From Legionella drancourtii LLAP12 (GTDB lineage: Bacteria; Pseudomonadota; Gammaproteobacteria; Legionellales; Legionellaceae): 38,850 nucleotides of DNA. Made by a program: the position numbers and the translations under genes. The notes below the pieces were generated by a model. It had not been told where the DNA came from. It did not search any database and was given only the letters and a program-made list of their open reading frames with translations. The stretch covers positions 1 through 38,850 of the forward strand of contig NZ_JH413830.1 of assembly GCF_000162755.2 (NCBI RefSeq), written 5' to 3'. Below, piece by piece: positions 7,996 through 17,588 of the stretch (positions are counted from its first letter, which is position 1; the number at the start of each line of letters is the position of its first letter).

Positions 7996-9133
7996 TTTTT
8001 ACTATCCTTATATTCGTTTCACCTGAAATCGCCGCTAATTCTTCAGTAATGTCAATGCCAACAGGACACCAAGTGGTACAACGTCCACACCCCACACATC
8101 CACTTGTATCAAATTGATCAAACCAGCTGCCTACCTTGTGGGTCAACCACTGTCTATATTGTTTACGCGTATCATCACGAACAATAGATCCATTTAAAGC
8201 ACTGTGTCCTGATGTAAAACAAGAATCCCATTCGCGCTGATGCTCACTACTCGTACCATCTAAACTGGGTTTTTCTACTTCACTATGACAAAAACAAGTA
8301 GGGCATACCGAGGTGCAATTGCCACAAGATAAACACCGTTCAGCCACTTCTTCCCAACGAGGGTGATTTAAATTAGAAAATAATAAATCGCGCAAAGCAC
8401 GCTTATTGTCTAACGGTATCCTTTTGGTTTGCATCGCTCCGGCCTGAGCGACATTTTTTATTGCATCGTCATCTTGAGCAGTTTTAGCCTTAACTAATTT
8501 TAAATGAGCAATAATTGCCTGACCTCGCTCACTGCCTATTTTGACCACAAACCCATCCTCAACCTCGGTCATAAGGATATCAAAAGGATTTCTAACTTCA
8601 GGGCCTGTTCCTGCAGAAACGCAAAAACAATTTTCAGAGGAATAAGTACAATTTACCGCAACGATAAATAATTGTTCACGACGACTTTTATAACGTGGGT
8701 CAGGGTAGTCACCTTCAACAAAAACCTTATCTTGGATACTCATCGCCGCTAAATCACATGAACGTGCTCCAATAATTGCGACGGGTATTTCACGAGGCTG
8801 ATGTGGTTGAAATATTAATTTCCCATCGTTGTTGCGAACCACTTTCCATACAGTTTCTACCGCTTTAAATAAAATGGGTTTTATTGCTTGAGGACCATTT
8901 GCAAAAGCAAATGCTTTTTGTTCAGGAATGTTCTCTAGGCGATAGCCACCTGGCGTTTGGTGGTCACGAATGCCCCAGGGTAATTGATTCGCATGATTAA
9001 GCACATCATAAACTATTGCTCCATCACGCACTTGCGGGCCGACACAAGAAAACCCTGCATGTTGCAACGCATCAAGCAGCGCTTGTAATTGTACATGAGG
9101 TAAAAAGTAGCTTATTTTATTATCCGTCATCAT
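7988..9133 (-). CDS. hydB: Hydrogenase beta subunit, two [4Fe-4S] ferredoxin domain
   Basis: A 381-residue subunit related to the anaerobic sulfite reductase A / HydB family. The C-terminal third has [14 protein letters not shown] (267-280) and [14 protein letters not shown] (346-359), each a CxxCxxC..C cluster motif. The N-terminal part includes SCDLAA and NCFC elements common to this family. I place the start at the ATG at 9133, which has AAGGAAG five bases upstream; a TTG at 9148 overlapping hypE is less likely, and a second ATG follows directly at 9130. It probably relays electrons between HydG and HydD. Confidence 0.9.
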   Translation of the reverse strand: MMTDNKISYFLPHVQLQALLDALQHAGFSCVGPQVRDGAIVYDVLNHANQLPWGIRDHQTPGGYRLENIPEQKAFAFANGPQAIKPILFKAVETVWKVVRNNDGKLIFQPHQPREIPVAIIGARSCDLAAMSIQDKVFVEGDYPDPRYKSRREQLFIVAVNCTYSSENCFCVSAGTGPEVRNPFDILMTEVEDGFVVKIGSERGQAIIAHLKLVKAKTAQDDDAIKNVAQAGAMQTKRIPLDNKRALRDLLFSNLNHPRWEEVAERCLSCGNCTSVCPTCFCHSEVEKPSLDGTSSEHQREWDSCFTSGHSALNGSIVRDDTRKQYRQWLTHKVGSWFDQFDTSGCVGCGRCTTWCPVGIDITEELAAISGETNIRIVKSD

Positions 9134-9141
9134 GCTTCCTT

Positions 9142-10203
9142 TTAACAAATTCTTGGCAATTGCTCTCCTGCCAACCAGTCAATGATCCTCATTCCACCTA
9201 ATTTTGTTTTCAGTTGAACAAAGTGACGAGGATCTTCTACTACTTCGCCAATAACTTTTGCATGCAATCCTAGAGGATGTGCATGCATAGCCGTTAACAA
9301 TTCATCCGTGTCATTGGGCGAGCAAATCGCAATTAATTTTCCTTCATTAGCAACATATAAAGCATCAAGTCCTAATAATTCACAAGCACTGGCAACTTCA
9401 GTACGAATTGGAATTTCATTTTCATCAATTATCAAGCCAACGTTTGATTGCCGCGCTAATTCATTTAATGTCGTTGCAAGACCTCCGCGAGTGGGATCGC
9501 GCAAACAGTGGATATCTGCTCCTGAAGCGATTATGCAAGATACCAAATCATGTAGTGAAGCAGTATCGGAGCGGATGCTTGTTTGAAATTGCAAATTATT
9601 GCGATGAGCCATAATTGCAACACCATGATCACCGATGTATCCACTCACAATCACCCGATCACCTGGTTTTGCTCTATGACCTGAAATATGAATTCCCTCG
9701 GGTACTATCCCAATACCTGTGGTTGTAATGAATACACCGTCACCTTTTCCACGCTCAACTACTTTGGTATCACCGGTGATAATTGCCACATTGGCTTGCT
9801 TTGCGGCATGAGCCATTGATTGCACAATTTTTTGCAAATCCGCAAGTGGGAAACCTTCTTCTAAAATAAAGCTGGCCGATAAGTACAATGGCTTTGCCCC
9901 AGACATGGCGATGTCATTAATCGTTCCATGCACAGACAAAGAACCAATATCACCACCTGGAAAAAACAAAGGTGAAACAACATGGGCATCGGTAGCCATG
10001 ACCATTTGACCGGATGATACTGAAAAACAGGCTTGATCGTTTTTTTGCGCTAACCATTCATTATCAAATTCTGCCAAAAATAGCTGATCAATTAATTGCG
10101 CCATCATCCGCCCACCGCTACCATGGGTTAAATTAATGACTCCCTCTTTAAAGTTCAGTTTTGGCCCTTTGGATTTTTTACTTATTATGGCTTGTGTCAT
10201 CAT
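9142..10203 (-). CDS. hypE: Hydrogenase maturation factor HypE
   Basis: 353 residues of the PurM/AIR-synthetase-like family. HypE dehydrates a carbamoyl group on its C-terminal cysteine to thiocyanate for the CN ligands of the active site. The C-terminus here is LPRIC, so the essential cysteine (Cys353) is present. The N-terminal NLTHGSGGRMM and the GDTKVVERGKGDGVFI nucleotide-binding segment are clear. The start at 10203 gives an ATGA overlap with the hypD stop and a GGG-containing ribosome site; an ATG follows immediately at 10200. A longer frame from 10239 would only extend into hypD. Confidence 0.95.
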   Translation of the reverse strand: MMTQAIISKKSKGPKLNFKEGVINLTHGSGGRMMAQLIDQLFLAEFDNEWLAQKNDQACFSVSSGQMVMATDAHVVSPLFFPGGDIGSLSVHGTINDIAMSGAKPLYLSASFILEEGFPLADLQKIVQSMAHAAKQANVAIITGDTKVVERGKGDGVFITTTGIGIVPEGIHISGHRAKPGDRVIVSGYIGDHGVAIMAHRNNLQFQTSIRSDTASLHDLVSCIIASGADIHCLRDPTRGGLATTLNELARQSNVGLIIDENEIPIRTEVASACELLGLDALYVANEGKLIAICSPNDTDELLTAMHAHPLGLHAKVIGEVVEDPRHFVQLKTKLGGMRIIDWLAGEQLPRIC

Positions 10204-11303
10204 GAATTTACCCGTCCGTAAGCATACACTGCAGCACATGCGCCCTCAGATGAAACCATACACGATCCTAAAGGATTTTCTGGAACACATACTTTAGAAA
10301 ATAATTTACATTCCATTGGTTTTTTTACACCGCGAAGTACTGCCCCACAAAGACATTGTTTGTGTTCTTCTGCCACAAAGTCAGGTAATTCAAAACGTTG
10401 TTCTGCATCAAACGCAGAATACGCTGCCTTTATTTTTAATGCACTGTTAGGAATGGAACCTAAGCCACGCCATTCAAACTGGTCCCGTAACTCCAAAACT
10501 TCGGCCATAATTTGTTGCGACATCACATTTCCTAAGCGATTTACGGCGCGTGTATATTGAATTTCCACTTCACATCGACCTTCATTGATTTGTTGAATTA
10601 ACAGCAAAATGGAATGTAATACATCCAAAGGTTCAAAGCCTGAAATCACAATAGGTTTTTGATATTTAGTACACACGGTTTCATAGGGTTGACTCCCAAT
10701 CACAATGCTGACATGGGCGGGTCCGACAAATCCGTCTAACTTGACTTCATTAGATTGTAGTAAGCTGTCCATAGCAACAGGGGTTAAAACATGATTACAG
10801 AACACACTAAAGTTATTGAGTTTTAATTTTTTAGCTTGTTTGATTACAAAAGCTGTTGGTGGCGTAGTTGTTTCAAAACCAATTGCAAAAAAAACCACTT
10901 CTTTTTGTGGGTTTTCTTGAGCAATTTTTAAAGTATCATCCGCCGAATAAATCATCCGAACATCAGCACCCAATGCTTTCGCGTGCAATAGACTTTTTTG
11001 CCCTGTGCCCGGTACCCGCAACATGTCAGCATAACTACAAAGAATAACATTCGGGAACGATGCCAGGGTAATGGCTTTATCTGTTCTTGCCATAGGTAAC
11101 ACACAAACAGGACATCCAGGTCCATGAATCATTTCTACATTGTTTGGGAGTAAACTTGGAATTCCATAGCGGTGGATGGCGTGGGTATGTCCGCCGCAAA
11201 ATTCCATAAACTGATAATGTTGATTCTGATTTACTTGGGCTGCAATTTCCTGAGCAAGTACTTTTGCAAAAGCACCGTTGCGAAATTCTTCGATATATTT
11301 CAT
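10200..11303 (-). CDS. hypD: Hydrogenase maturation factor HypD
   Basis: 367 residues. HypD, with HypC, is the scaffold on which the Fe(CN)2CO unit is assembled. Invariant motifs are present: FCGGHTHAI (Cys36), GPGCPVCVLP (Cys64, Cys67), GFETTTP and the C-terminal Fe-S cysteines (CLCGAVLRGVKKP, CKLF, CVPENPLGSC). The ATG overlaps the hypC stop in an ATGA arrangement. Confidence 0.96.
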   Translation of the reverse strand: MKYIEEFRNGAFAKVLAQEIAAQVNQNQHYQFMEFCGGHTHAIHRYGIPSLLPNNVEMIHGPGCPVCVLPMARTDKAITLASFPNVILCSYADMLRVPGTGQKSLLHAKALGADVRMIYSADDTLKIAQENPQKEVVFFAIGFETTTPPTAFVIKQAKKLKLNNFSVFCNHVLTPVAMDSLLQSNEVKLDGFVGPAHVSIVIGSQPYETVCTKYQKPIVISGFEPLDVLHSILLLIQQINEGRCEVEIQYTRAVNRLGNVMSQQIMAEVLELRDQFEWRGLGSIPNSALKIKAAYSAFDAEQRFELPDFVAEEHKQCLCGAVLRGVKKPMECKLFSKVCVPENPLGSCMVSSEGACAAVYAYGRVNS

Positions 11304-11527
11304 GGAGAAACATCCTTTAACATTTGTGCAAATAGACTTAAGGTCTTTTTAGCCTCTTGTTCATCTAATCGTGTTAAAGCATACCCCACGTGAATAATGA
11401 CGTAATCGCCTTCAGCGATCTCATCTAATAATGCAATTGATATTTCTTTAGTAATGCCACCTAAATTAATTATTGCTCTATCATTGTCAAGAATTTGGGT
11501 AATTTGCGCGGGTAAAGCTAGACACAT
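11300..11527 (-). CDS. hypC: Hydrogenase maturation chaperone HypC
   Basis: 75 residues, normal for the family. It begins MCLALP, with the conserved Cys2 that binds the Fe(CN)2CO unit and the immature large subunit. GDYVIIHVGYAL is the usual beta-strand motif. AAGGATAG precedes the ATG, only three bases separate it from the hypF stop, and it overlaps hypD. Confidence 0.95.
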   Translation of the reverse strand: MCLALPAQITQILDNDRAIINLGGITKEISIALLDEIAEGDYVIIHVGYALTRLDEQEAKKTLSLFAQMLKDVSP

Positions 11528-11530
11528 AAA

Positions 11531-13765
11531 CTATCCTTGTATTATTCCAGCAATCCATGCCTGTCCCAGGGAAATGCCACCATCATTAGGCGGGAGATCT
11601 CGTGGTAAAAAGGATTTGATACCGGATTCACATAATGCCTTAGTTAATCCTTCTGCCAATATTTGATTTAAAAAGCAACCACCACTTAATACTACCATAT
11701 CAATTCTTCTTACTCGACACATTCCCTTAATCCATGTTGAGAGACCGGCAATGAGTGTTCCATGAAAAAGATTGGCTCCTGCAATGGGGCAAGCTATATC
11801 TAATAACAACTCTAAGGTTGGCAACATATCAAAATTATTATCTTTTATCCGCCATCCATTTGGAGCAATGTGCAACTGCGTAACCAAGCTTTCTAATCGC
11901 ATCGCTGCTTGCCCTTCATATTGCGACATCAGCTGAACCCCTAGTAAAGCACTCGCAGCATCAAATAAACGACCGCAACTACTGGTGAGAGGACTGTTTA
12001 TTTTTTTATCCAACAGCTGGTGTATGGCCTTTGCTTGAGTACAGCCTGAAAATCGTTTACTGATTTCCTTGCCTCTGCCTAAACGGTGTAAAACACTTGC
12101 TGCCATCCTCCATGGTTCGCGTGCTGCAATTTCTCCTCCAGGCTGTGGAAGAGGATAAAAAGATCCAAGCCGTTCACAAGAGGCCTGTTCTAATAACATA
12201 AGTTCGCCACCCCAAGCCTCTCCATTTAAACCGTATCCATACCCATCAAGAGCTAAACCTAAAACACGCTGTTGAATACCGTGCTCAGCAGCGACTGCGG
12301 CCAAATGCGCATGATGATGTTGAATCGCAAATGCAGGTACACCATAATGTTGGGCAAATCGAGTGGTGTAAAAATCCGGATGCATGTCATGGGCGATTCG
12401 TTCTGGTTTTACATCCAAAAAATTTAATAAATGAGTTAAAGACTCATGAAAAAAATCAATGGTCGCTTTATTATTTAAACTACCGATATGTTGTGAAACA
12501 AACGCTTCATTACCGCGGGTAATAGAAAATGTATTTTTAAGATGTCCACCAACGGCTAGGGTTGGTGGAATAGTATAAGGCAGTTGAATTGGTGTAGGTA
12601 CAAATCCACGAGAACGGCGAATAAGCATAGGTTTATTATTGATAAGACGCGCGACAGAATCATCTTCACGGGTGATAATTCGACGATTATAGGAAACAAT
12701 TTTATCTGCTTGAGTTTTAATCTCAATTTTAGCTCTATGATCTTCAATAACGATCGGTTCCCCAGCCGAATTAGCGCTGGTAACGACTAAAATCATTGAT
12801 TGCAATTCATCCAACCAACCACAGCCATCTACGTTTTCAGCAAAGGCATTAAAAAGTAAGTAATGTAATGGAGTATAAGGAAGCATTACTCCAAGATGGC
12901 TTAAACCAGGCGCTATTTTATCAATACTACGAGAAACCCCATTCTTTTTTTGGAGCAATACGATAGGGCGTGCAGGCCTCTCTAATAAAATTTGAGCTTG
13001 TTCACTGATTGCAACAATTTGTTCTGCACTTTTGCTATTAGCCACCATCAATGCTAATGGTTTTGTTGCACGATTTTTTCTTTCTCGAAGTTTTAATAGC
13101 GTAATCTCATTTCGCGCGTCACAAATAAGTTGATATCCACCCAATCCTTTTAACGCGATGATTTCGCCTTGCAAAATGCGCTGAGCAATGTTTTCAACAG
13201 GTAATGAAAGTTGGGGACCACAATTTGCACAAGCCGTAGGTTGAGCGTGGTAACGGCGATTGTCAGGATTTGTATAATCTGCGTTACAATCCTGGCAAAG
13301 AGGGAAAAGGCCCATTGATGTTTGACAACGATCATAAGGAAGCGTTTGCGTGATTGAAAATCTGGGGCCACAGTGAGTACAATTTAAAAAGGGATAGCGA
13401 TAATAGCGACTTTGAGGATCAAATAGTTCCTGTAAACATTCAGAGCAAATACAGGTATCAGGCGAAATAATGGTGTTCGCTTTACCTTTCGCGCTTTCAA
13501 TAATTTCAAAAAAAACTTCATTTATTTTTAAGGGAATAGTCTTTAGTTGAATCGTACTTATTTTGGCAAGTGGCGGTAAATTTTCTTTTAAATGGGGTAT
13601 AAATTCACAAGCCAAGGTTCCTTGAACTTCAATTAAAACACCCGAAGCATTATTTTGTACCCATCCAGTTAAGCGAAGCTGATTTGCAACTCGATAAACA
13701 CAAGGCCTAAAACCAACTCCCTGGACTTGACCCTGAATAATAAGCTGTAATCGTTCTAATTTCAT
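11531..13765 (-). CDS. hypF: Carbamoyltransferase HypF
   Basis: 744 residues, full length. An N-terminal acylphosphatase domain has QGQVQGVGFRPCVYR (11-25, with the catalytic Arg). Two zinc-finger-like segments follow: CICSEC..CTHCGP (about 108-137) and CQDC..CANCGP (about 158-184). A YrdC-like domain comes next (ALKGLGGYQLICDA), then a Kae1-like C-terminal domain with HHHAHLAAVAAEHG and GLALDGYGYG. HypF activates carbamoyl phosphate and transfers the carbamoyl group to HypE. It lies 42 bases after hypB and 3 bases before hypC. Confidence 0.96.
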   Translation of the reverse strand: MKLERLQLIIQGQVQGVGFRPCVYRVANQLRLTGWVQNNASGVLIEVQGTLACEFIPHLKENLPPLAKISTIQLKTIPLKINEVFFEIIESAKGKANTIISPDTCICSECLQELFDPQSRYYRYPFLNCTHCGPRFSITQTLPYDRCQTSMGLFPLCQDCNADYTNPDNRRYHAQPTACANCGPQLSLPVENIAQRILQGEIIALKGLGGYQLICDARNEITLLKLRERKNRATKPLALMVANSKSAEQIVAISEQAQILLERPARPIVLLQKKNGVSRSIDKIAPGLSHLGVMLPYTPLHYLLFNAFAENVDGCGWLDELQSMILVVTSANSAGEPIVIEDHRAKIEIKTQADKIVSYNRRIITREDDSVARLINNKPMLIRRSRGFVPTPIQLPYTIPPTLAVGGHLKNTFSITRGNEAFVSQHIGSLNNKATIDFFHESLTHLLNFLDVKPERIAHDMHPDFYTTRFAQHYGVPAFAIQHHHAHLAAVAAEHGIQQRVLGLALDGYGYGLNGEAWGGELMLLEQASCERLGSFYPLPQPGGEIAAREPWRMAASVLHRLGRGKEISKRFSGCTQAKAIHQLLDKKINSPLTSSCGRLFDAASALLGVQLMSQYEGQAAMRLESLVTQLHIAPNGWRIKDNNFDMLPTLELLLDIACPIAGANLFHGTLIAGLSTWIKGMCRVRRIDMVVLSGGCFLNQILAEGLTKALCESGIKSFLPRDLPPNDGGISLGQAWIAGIIQG

Positions 13766-13807
13766 TTAATGATTTCCAATGAAATAATACACTCACTTGG
13801 AGCTCCC

Positions 13808-14536
13808 TTACATCAGTTGTTGTTTCAACCAGTTATACCAATCATTCAAACCATCATGATTAACCGTTGAAAGAGTCAAAATTTCAATATTGGGTTTAAT
13901 CCGACGCGCATACTCCATACACTGACTGAGATCAAAATCAACATAAGGAAGTAAATCCATTTTGGTGACTAGCATTAAATCAGCGCAGCGAAACATATCA
14001 GGATATTTAAGCGGTTTGTTATCACCTTCAGTAACTGAAAGGATGACCACTTTAAATTGTTCGCCTAAATCAAATAATGCAGGGCAAACAAGATTACCTA
14101 CATTTTCAATAAATAATATTGATTTTTCTCTTAAAGAGAGGTCTTCTAATGCATGACCAACCATATGTGCGTCTAAATGACAGATTTTTCCAGTATTTAT
14201 TTGGACGGCATGACCACCACTTGATTTAATTAACTCCGCATCGTAATTTGTTTGCTGATCACCGACAACAACCGCTATATCCAGCTCGTTTTTTAAATCT
14301 AAAATTGTTTTTGCCAGAAGGGTGGTTTTACCCGAACCCGGGCTTGACATGATATTTAATGCCAAAATATTCTTATTAGATAAATAGCTTTTATTATGAA
14401 GAGCAAATTGCTGATTCTTCGCTAAAATATTTTGTTCAACATGAATCAAGTGTTCATCATGCGAGTGCTGTTCGTGTTCGTGCTCATGATGTCCTAACTC
14501 ATTAATATCTTCAGAACAGCCACATATTCCACACAT
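13808..14536 (-). CDS. hypB: Nickel-inserting GTPase HypB
   Basis: 242 residues. The N-terminus MCGICGC supplies the high-affinity nickel site (Cys2, Cys5, Cys7). A short histidine-rich stretch (residues 16-31, GHHEHEHEQHSHDEH) could store nickel. The GTPase core has SPGSGKTT (65-72), ENVGNLVCP and TKMD. HypB works with HypA to load Ni into the large subunit. The ATG shares one base with the hypA stop (TAATG). Confidence 0.96.
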   Translation of the reverse strand: MCGICGCSEDINELGHHEHEHEQHSHDEHLIHVEQNILAKNQQFALHNKSYLSNKNILALNIMSSPGSGKTTLLAKTILDLKNELDIAVVVGDQQTNYDAELIKSSGGHAVQINTGKICHLDAHMVGHALEDLSLREKSILFIENVGNLVCPALFDLGEQFKVVILSVTEGDNKPLKYPDMFRCADLMLVTKMDLLPYVDFDLSQCMEYARRIKPNIEILTLSTVNHDGLNDWYNWLKQQLM

Positions 14537-14877
14537 TATTCTACCACCATTGATTTAACCCGTAATTCCTCACCCTGAGTGACCTTTAATGAATGACTAC
14601 CACATGAATGACACTCATCATAATACTGTCGCAAAGGAACCTTTTGTTGGCAAGACTCACATTGTGCTTCTCCAGGGATATCAATGATGTGAAGCTCTGC
14701 ATTCTCAGCCACCGTTCCCTCGGCAATCACATTAAAACTAAAAATTAAAGAATCTTTTTCAACTGCGGACAGTTGGCCAATCTCTAAAACTATTTTTTTT
14801 ACGCGTGTACAATTTATTGCAATTGCATTTTGTTTAATAATTTCAAGAATACTCTTACACAACCATAATTCATGCAT
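14536..14877 (-). CDS. hypA: Nickel metallochaperone HypA
   Basis: 113 residues. It begins MHELWLCKS; the N-terminal Met-His-Glu forms the family's nickel site. The structural zinc site is CESC (73-76) and CHSC (89-92). It delivers Ni to the hydrogenase precursor together with HypB. It overlaps the upstream nickel permease by 8 bases and hypB by one. Confidence 0.95.
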   Translation of the reverse strand: MHELWLCKSILEIIKQNAIAINCTRVKKIVLEIGQLSAVEKDSLIFSFNVIAEGTVAENAELHIIDIPGEAQCESCQQKVPLRQYYDECHSCGSHSLKVTQGEELRVKSMVVE

Positions 14878-15556
14878 AATTAAACATTTTTAAACAATTA
14901 ATAACACCAAGTATTAGACTAAATGACGCAATCATTAGGCCTGCTATTCGTGAGAATAAAAAAGATACACCATTTGCGCGTTGAATCAAAGATGAAATAA
15001 ATAGCCCATTTAATCCATCCGTCACCATCATTCCTAACATAAAAACAGTGCCCAATAATACTGAGAATAAACATCCTGCTAAGGCAGTAGCTGCAAGTGA
15101 AAATAAAATAACCTGGCTAACTGTATCAAAGGAAAAAGCAAAGAGTATGCCAATCAATATTATAAAAATAGGATTAAAATTTTTATGGATTAATTTTTTT
15201 GATAAGTAATTTTTTAAACTGGTGGGTACGGTTGATTTGGCTGGATGCTGAAAAATACTCCAAAGATTCAATAATCCAAATATGAACAGAAAAGCAATAG
15301 AAATACTATTCCCAACCCCATTTAACCATTCTGGAACAGCTAATGGCTGCAGCCCGCTACCTATGATTAAACTAATTAAAATTACTACCAAACCATGACC
15401 AAGAGAAAATAAGAACCCTATAATTTTGGCTAAGTAGCGATTATCACTAACAGTTCTTGTTATGGAATCAATAGTTGCTAGATGATCTAAATCAAAGCCA
15501 TGACGAATGCCTAACAGAAACGCCATAACAATCAAAAACCATCCAGAATCTTCCAT
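14870..15556 (-). CDS. NiCoT-type nickel/cobalt permease
   Basis: A 228-residue integral membrane protein with about six hydrophobic segments. The NiCoT signature HX4DH is present in RHGFDLDHLATID (His19, Asp24, His25). A second family-like segment, FSLGHGLVVI, follows at about 50-59, and FAFSFDTVSQV is near 140. It is shorter than classical NiCoTs (roughly 330 residues) and seems to be a compact version. Placement directly before hypA, with an 8-base overlap, argues for nickel supply to the hydrogenase. AAGGG lies upstream of the ATG. Confidence 0.85.
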   Translation of the reverse strand: MEDSGWFLIVMAFLLGIRHGFDLDHLATIDSITRTVSDNRYLAKIIGFLFSLGHGLVVILISLIIGSGLQPLAVPEWLNGVGNSISIAFLFIFGLLNLWSIFQHPAKSTVPTSLKNYLSKKLIHKNFNPIFIILIGILFAFSFDTVSQVILFSLAATALAGCLFSVLLGTVFMLGMMVTDGLNGLFISSLIQRANGVSFLFSRIAGLMIASFSLILGVINCLKMFNYA

Positions 15557-15586
15557 ATGCTATTACCCTTTAGCGCAATTTGCTCT

Positions 15587-17455
15587 TCATTTTGAATAAC
15601 CAGGTAAATCAATTTTAATTTTTGTTCCCCATGTTAATCTTAATGCATTAATGATCGCAACAATATCAATTATTTCCTGAAGAATTGCCCCGCTAACTGG
15701 ATTAATAAATCCTGCTGCGGCAAATCCCATACCGATAAGACTAAACATCATACCCCCAAGAGCACTTTGTAACACAATTCTACGTGTATTTAAGCTAAGA
15801 TGTATTAATTCATCAACTTTGCTGAGTGTGTTTTCCATGATAACAGCACCGGCTGCTTCAGCTGTTATATTACTAAATTGTCCAAAAGCAATGCCTACTG
15901 TTGCTGCAGTCAATGCCGGAGCATCGTTAATACCATCGCCCATAAAGACCGTTGGCTCTTTCTTTGTTTCACGACGAACAATTGTTAGTTTTTGTTCAGG
16001 ACTTTGTGATGCATAAATTTCTGTCAAGTTTAATAAAGTACCCATATACGTAACTTCAGATTCTCTATCTCCTGAAACCAACATAATTTTATTAAATTGA
16101 TGATACGGTGCCAGATGATTGATAAATGATTTACTTTCTATTCGCGGTGCATCATGAAAATGGAATGACGCGGCATATTCGTTATCCAACAAAATGATAC
16201 ATTCCAAACCCGGTGATACCGGTGGAAGTAAAGAAGCATATTGAGGCATCGTCTCTAATAATTTTTTCCGATTGGTAATGTAAATTGTGTGTTTATTTAT
16301 GGTGCCATGTAAGCCCTGACCTGGTTTTTCAGATACATTAGCGGCTTCAAGAAACTTTATATTACGCTCTTTAGCAGCGTTTAAAACAGCACTTGAAAGA
16401 GGATGTTTGGAATAACGCTCTACACTGGCAACATATTGTAAAATTTGTTTGGTCTCATAATTTGAGTTTGTAATAATCTCTGTTAATGCGGGTTTACCGT
16501 ATGTAAGTGTTCCGGTTTTATCAAAAATGGCGGTTTTACAGGTAGGTAATTTCTCCAGAACAGTTGGATCTTTAATAATGATTGCTTGTTTTGCTGCTCT
16601 AGAAATGGCGCTGATTAAAGCAATTGGAATCGCTATTAATAAAGGGCAGGGTGTCGCAATAACCAGCACAGAAAGAAAGCGGATAGCATCTCCGGTGAAA
16701 TACCAAGCAGCGAATGCAAGTACAAGTGCAATTGGTGCGAAAATTGCACCAATTTGGTCGCCTAAACGTCGTATTGACGGACGCTTTTGTTCTGCCTCTT
16801 CTAATACTTTTACTATTGCAGAATAACGAGAATCAGCAGCCAGTTTATCTGTTTTTACAATTAATACTGATTCTGCATTAATAGCACCTGATAAGACAGA
16901 CGTCCCTGGTGTTTTAGATATTTGATAAGGTTCACCGGTTAGATAGGATTCATCCATAGAGCCATGCCCTGCAATTACCGTGCCATCTACGGGACAGATC
17001 TCATGTGGATAAATGACTAGTTCATCACCAAGATGGATATTTTTTATTTCAATATCTTCAATAAGTTCATTTATTTTTCGATGTACTATAGAGGGCATAC
17101 GTCCTGCAAGGGCTAGCAAAACGGAGGATGCTTTACGTTTTGCATAAGATTCTAATGTTTGACCACTGGCAAGCATTAGAATGATTAATGTAGCAGCCAA
17201 GTATTGATGCAATAAGATACCGGTTAGTAATGCAATGGCTGCTAATAAATCCGCGCCTAAATTGCCTTTAAAAAACTTAAATATTATGAGTAAAAACAGG
17301 GGTATCCCGCCAATTATTAGAGGAAATAATAATGGAATAACCGGAAATGATATATTAAAAAGAAGCATGAAAATGTGTATGCCAATTGCAATTAACGATA
17401 ATATTGCAATATATAATTGCCATCTGGATTTTTGCGAAATAAAAGTTAGTCCCAT
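15587..17455 (-). CDS. P1B-type heavy-metal P-type ATPase with TPCP motif (P1B-5-like)
   Basis: 622 residues, with no N-terminal metal-binding domain. The P-type core is complete: TGEP (173-176), the phosphorylation motif DKTGTLT (Asp312), the HP motif in SKHPLSSAV, and MGDGINDAPAL. The metal-selecting helix reads VIATPCPLLIAIP with TPCP at 268-271. Cu+ and Zn2+ pumps have CPC there and the P1B-4 class has SPC; TPCP is typical of the P1B-5 class, whose studied member Nia of Sinorhizobium exports Ni and Fe. The hemerythrin-like tail known from Nia is absent; the protein ends shortly after the last helix. It lies 30 bases upstream of the nickel permease on the same strand, so a role in Ni or Fe homeostasis of the hydrogenase unit is likely. 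The ribosome site is weak. Confidence 0.85.
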   Translation of the reverse strand: MGLTFISQKSRWQLYIAILSLIAIGIHIFMLLFNISFPVIPLLFPLIIGGIPLFLLIIFKFFKGNLGADLLAAIALLTGILLHQYLAATLIILMLASGQTLESYAKRKASSVLLALAGRMPSIVHRKINELIEDIEIKNIHLGDELVIYPHEICPVDGTVIAGHGSMDESYLTGEPYQISKTPGTSVLSGAINAESVLIVKTDKLAADSRYSAIVKVLEEAEQKRPSIRRLGDQIGAIFAPIALVLAFAAWYFTGDAIRFLSVLVIATPCPLLIAIPIALISAISRAAKQAIIIKDPTVLEKLPTCKTAIFDKTGTLTYGKPALTEIITNSNYETKQILQYVASVERYSKHPLSSAVLNAAKERNIKFLEAANVSEKPGQGLHGTINKHTIYITNRKKLLETMPQYASLLPPVSPGLECIILLDNEYAASFHFHDAPRIESKSFINHLAPYHQFNKIMLVSGDRESEVTYMGTLLNLTEIYASQSPEQKLTIVRRETKKEPTVFMGDGINDAPALTAATVGIAFGQFSNITAEAAGAVIMENTLSKVDELIHLSLNTRRIVLQSALGGMMFSLIGMGFAAAGFINPVSGAILQEIIDIVAIINALRLTWGTKIKIDLPGYSK

Positions 17456-17588
17456 AAAATATAAATTCCATCCATATTTATCATTAGATCCGACATACGT
17501 GTATTCAGCTTTTATCGTTTGCGCAAAAATTTCATAAGCTTCTAAAATATTCCGCCAATAAAATGCTACGAGCCAACGTATTTTATTA

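Noticed and set aside
16527-16826. 99-codon plus-strand frame inside the P1B ATPase gene
   Set aside because: Mirrors the conserved ATPase membrane and phosphorylation region; shadow frame.
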